Of a stretch of 27,254 nucleotides of DNA, positions 27,010-27,254 are shown piece by piece (positions within the stretch are counted from its first letter, which is position 1; each line of letters begins with the position of its first letter). The notes under the pieces are model-generated. The model was given only the letters and a program-made list of their open reading frames with translations. It was not told where the DNA came from and did not search any database. The position numbers were made by a program, and so were the translations under genes. This stretch comes from Burkholderiaceae bacterium (GTDB lineage: Bacteria > Pseudomonadota > Gammaproteobacteria > Burkholderiales > Burkholderiaceae): assembly GCA_030151165.1 (NCBI GenBank), contig JASLEM010000062.1:1-27254 (forward strand), given 5' to 3'.

Positions 27010-27025
27010 TGCACGATCGGTGCCA
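27010..27025 (-). promoter_or_regulatory. Possible sigma-54 (-24/-12) element or dyad operator upstream of ureA
   Basis: On the minus strand TGGCACCGATCGTGCA matches the sigma-54 consensus TGGCAC-N5-TTGCA with correct GG-to-GC spacing and one mismatch in the -12 box. The predicted transcript would begin only about 5 bases before the ureA ATG, which is unusually short but agrees with the missing ribosome-binding site. The same bases contain a GCAC-N5-GTGC dyad, and a second dyad (GTGCC...GGCAC, 27020-27044) overlaps, so an operator reading is equally possible. Confidence 0.3.
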
Positions 27026-27066
27026 CGCGCAAGCGCGGCGGCACGGGTCTTGATAGGGAAGGGGAG

Positions 27067-27254
27067 ATGACCGACGCCTCGTTCCCCGATCCCACCGCCC
27101 GCGCGCAGGCCCCCGCGCCGCAGCGCGTGGTGAAGGTGCGCCGCGACTACAACAGCTGGGTCGCGCAGGAATCGCTGGAGGACTACGCGCTGCGCTACAC
27201 GCCGCAGTCGTTCCGGCGCTGGTCGGAGATGCGCGTCGCCAACACGGCGTTCGG
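27067..27254 (+). CDS. N-terminal fragment of a probable NCS1-like (purine/cytosine-permease-type) protein, cut by window edge
   Basis: The frame starts at an ATG preceded by purine-rich AGGGAAGGGGAG and stays open to the end of the window. The first ~20 residues are a Pro/Ala-rich cytosolic tail ([20 protein letters not shown]). They are followed by '[20 protein letters not shown]', then '[20 protein letters not shown]'. The '[21 protein letters not shown]' pattern is what I associate with the segment before the first membrane helix in NCS1-type nucleobase permeases, and with sensor kinases that carry such a permease as input domain. Only 62 residues are visible and no membrane helix is reached, so transporter and sensor cannot be separated. 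It is divergent from ureA, 72 bases apart, suggesting a nitrogen-related role (inference). Confidence 0.5.
   Translation, partial: MTDASFPDPTARAQAPAPQRVVKVRRDYNSWVAQESLEDYALRYTPQSFRRWSEMRVANTAF

Noticed and set aside
27039..27054. Plus-strand sigma-54-like element (GGCAC-N5-TTGAT) before the NCS1-like gene
   Set aside because: The invariant GC of the -12 box is GA, and the predicted start would fall at the ATG and exclude the evident ribosome-binding site. It is probably a by-product of the dyad.

Overview
The window is very GC-rich chromosomal DNA with dense coding on both strands. It most likely comes from a betaproteobacterium of the order Burkholderiales (Rubrivivax/Methylibium/Piscinibacter-like). 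This placement rests on gene content (ureA-ureJ-ureB-ureC order, a proteobacterial-type gshA, an NCS1-like gene next to urease), GC3-rich codon use and a GGGGTCAGGTC palindromic repeat. It is an inference, not a database result. No rRNA, tRNA, CRISPR array, integrase or transposase gene was seen.

Layout. (1) 1-3436 (+): the 3' part of a family 3 periplasmic solute-binding protein, followed 19 bases later by a CHASE-PAS-HisKA-HATPase-REC hybrid sensor kinase. (2) 3509-6778 (-): a large lipoprotein with a Gly8 linker, five Ig-like repeats and about 13 Asp-box (BNR/Ycf48-like) repeats. (3) 7087-9015 (+): an S9 prolyl-oligopeptidase-family peptidase, convergent with a DUF4240 gene. A perfect 50-bp palindrome sits between their ends. 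(4) 9729-12643 (+): an overlapping YtrA-type GntR repressor, ABC ATPase and 12-TM permease operon with an operator-like inverted repeat in front. (5) 12665-14218 (-): gshA. (6) 14493-16805 (-): the urease accessory genes ureE-ureF-ureG, with a very long His-rich tail on UreE. (7) 16938-23966: a block of genes unrelated to urease. It holds an M13 metallopeptidase, a DUF427 protein, a 54-codon small ORF, an apparent Fis-HTH remnant, a LysR regulator divergent from a secreted alpha/beta hydrolase, and an LCAT-like hydrolase. (8) 23986-26994 (-): ureA-ureJ-ureB-ureC. (9) 27067-end (+): the first 62 codons of a divergent gene resembling the N-terminus of NCS1-type (purine/cytosine-permease-like) proteins.

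How the genes work together. UreABC is the nickel urease. UreJ is expected to import nickel, UreE to store and deliver it, and UreF/UreG to drive GTP-dependent active-site assembly. The urease locus is split into two same-strand blocks separated by about 7.2 kb, and ureD, the partner UreF/UreG normally need, is not in the window. The divergent gene beside ureA may take up or sense a nitrogenous substrate, but it is cut by the window edge.

The most distinctive observations are the 133-residue UreE tail with 53 histidines, the split urease locus without ureD, the 50-bp palindrome, and the small-ORF/HTH-remnant patch at 19.6-20.1 kb. I did not find convincing evidence of an entirely new multi-gene system.
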